NCBI GenBank assembly: GCA_027492205.1
Contig: JAOZFN010000003.1
Location: 1 to 49,552 of the forward strand
From: Thermoproteota archaeon
GTDB lineage: Archaea > Korarchaeota > Korarchaeia > Korarchaeales > Korarchaeaceae
Direction of reading: 5' to 3'
DNA: 49,552 nucleotides
Part shown: positions 49,334 to 49,552 of the stretch, piece by piece
How positions within the stretch are numbered: the stretch's first letter is position 1
Layout: each line of letters begins with the position of its first letter
Position numbers and translations under genes: made by a program
Notes under the pieces: generated by a model
Told to the model about the DNA's origin: nothing
Databases searched by the model: none
The model's input: the letters and a program-made list of their open reading frames with translations, nothing else

Positions 49334-49379
49334 ACCGGGTGGCGGCTAATGGTCGGGGGAAATAAAGGTTGGCTCAGGG

Positions 49380-49552
49380 TCAGATGGGCACCCCGAGCCT
49401 GTTCTCGAGCTTCTCCCGAAGGTAGCTCACGAACAGCTCCTTGAGTTCCTTCGCAGACGGGCTCATCGCCTTGAAGATCTCTAGCTCAGCCTTCTTCTTG
49501 TTCTTCAGGAACCACTCGTTCTCTCTCTGCCAGAACGGGTGCTGCAGGTTCG
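49380..49552 (-). CDS. Unknown protein, C-terminal end only (truncated by window)
   Basis: Open frame entering from beyond the window end and stopping at a TGA (49380-49382); about 56 residues are visible. They are charged and helical (for example FLKNKKKAELEIFKAMSPS and LFVSYLREKLENRLGVPI). No family is recognised from this fragment. Codon use matches the neighbours. Confidence 0.6.
   Translation of the reverse strand, partial: NLQHPFWQRENEWFLKNKKKAELEIFKAMSPSAKELKELFVSYLREKLENRLGVPI

Overview
The window is about 49.5 kb of high-GC, gene-dense DNA from a (hyper)thermophilic archaeon. It carries an Orc1/Cdc6 initiator, the DP1 subunit of the archaea-specific polymerase D, RadA and a RadB-like ATPase, Hef, archaeal-lipid enzymes (GGGP synthase, CDP-archaeol synthase), Spt5/NusG, archaeal L1/L10/L11 and tRNA genes with short introns after position 37. 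Arginine is coded mostly by AGG/AGA and many genes start with GTG or TTG. Two FtsZ genes together with PolD, and a ValRS of the type seen in crenarchaea, suggest a TACK-side lineage such as a Korarchaeota-like archaeon. The placement is inferred from gene content only.

Layout. 1-2.4 kb: an ECF-type transporter module (two ATPases and a T-component). The two ATPase genes share a nearly identical 5' third with a short divergent patch inside it. 2.4-7.6 kb: Orc1/Cdc6, convergent with a minus-strand operon phosphohexomutase > GPN GTPase > PolD small subunit. 7.6-17.3 kb: tRNA-Ser (with an apparent D-loop insertion), a ValRS/PfkB/DUF99 operon, GGGP synthase, tRNA-Gln, a Mut7-C protein, CysRS, TyrRS and an NAD(P)HX repair enzyme. 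17.3-29.0 kb: an accessory island made of a decayed TnpB fragment fused directly to a truncated CRISPR repeat, a 32-spacer CRISPR array, a Csa3 regulator and a complete subtype I-A interference operon (Csa5-like, Cas7, Cas5, Cas3', Cas3'', Cas8, Cas6). No adaptation genes (cas1/2/4) lie in the window. 29.1-33.2 kb: a minus-strand operon ftsZ1-secE-spt5-L11-L1-L10; L12 does not follow L10. 33.3-36.8 kb: two intron-containing tRNA genes, a DUF354 protein and two divergent polyprenyl-phosphate GlcNAc-1-P transferase-like membrane proteins sharing one central TATA box. 36.8-39.7 kb: both subunits of the glycine-cleavage P-protein. 40.2-41.7 kb: a ribbon-helix-helix regulator upstream of a second FtsZ, with two identical palindromes around its TATA box. 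41.7-48.9 kb: NAD kinase-like protein, RadB-like ATPase, CDP-archaeol synthase, RadA, GcvH, Hef, a protein of unknown function and two small conserved archaeal proteins. 48.9-49.55 kb: tRNA-Phe, -Leu and -Glu and the 3' end of an unrecognised gene.

How the parts work together. The array and the csa3/cas block diverge from a 0.2-kb region with a TATA box readable both ways and two perfect dyads, which looks like a regulated control region. The array most likely runs on the minus strand, away from the cas genes, because its other end is cut off at the TnpB remnant. The two cell-division genes sit in two different regulatory settings: ftsZ1 with translation/secretion genes, and ftsZ2 under a probably self-regulated RHH protein, as in the haloarchaeal CdrS-FtsZ2 arrangement. 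GcvH lies about 5 kb from gcvPA/gcvPB, so three glycine-cleavage components are in the window.
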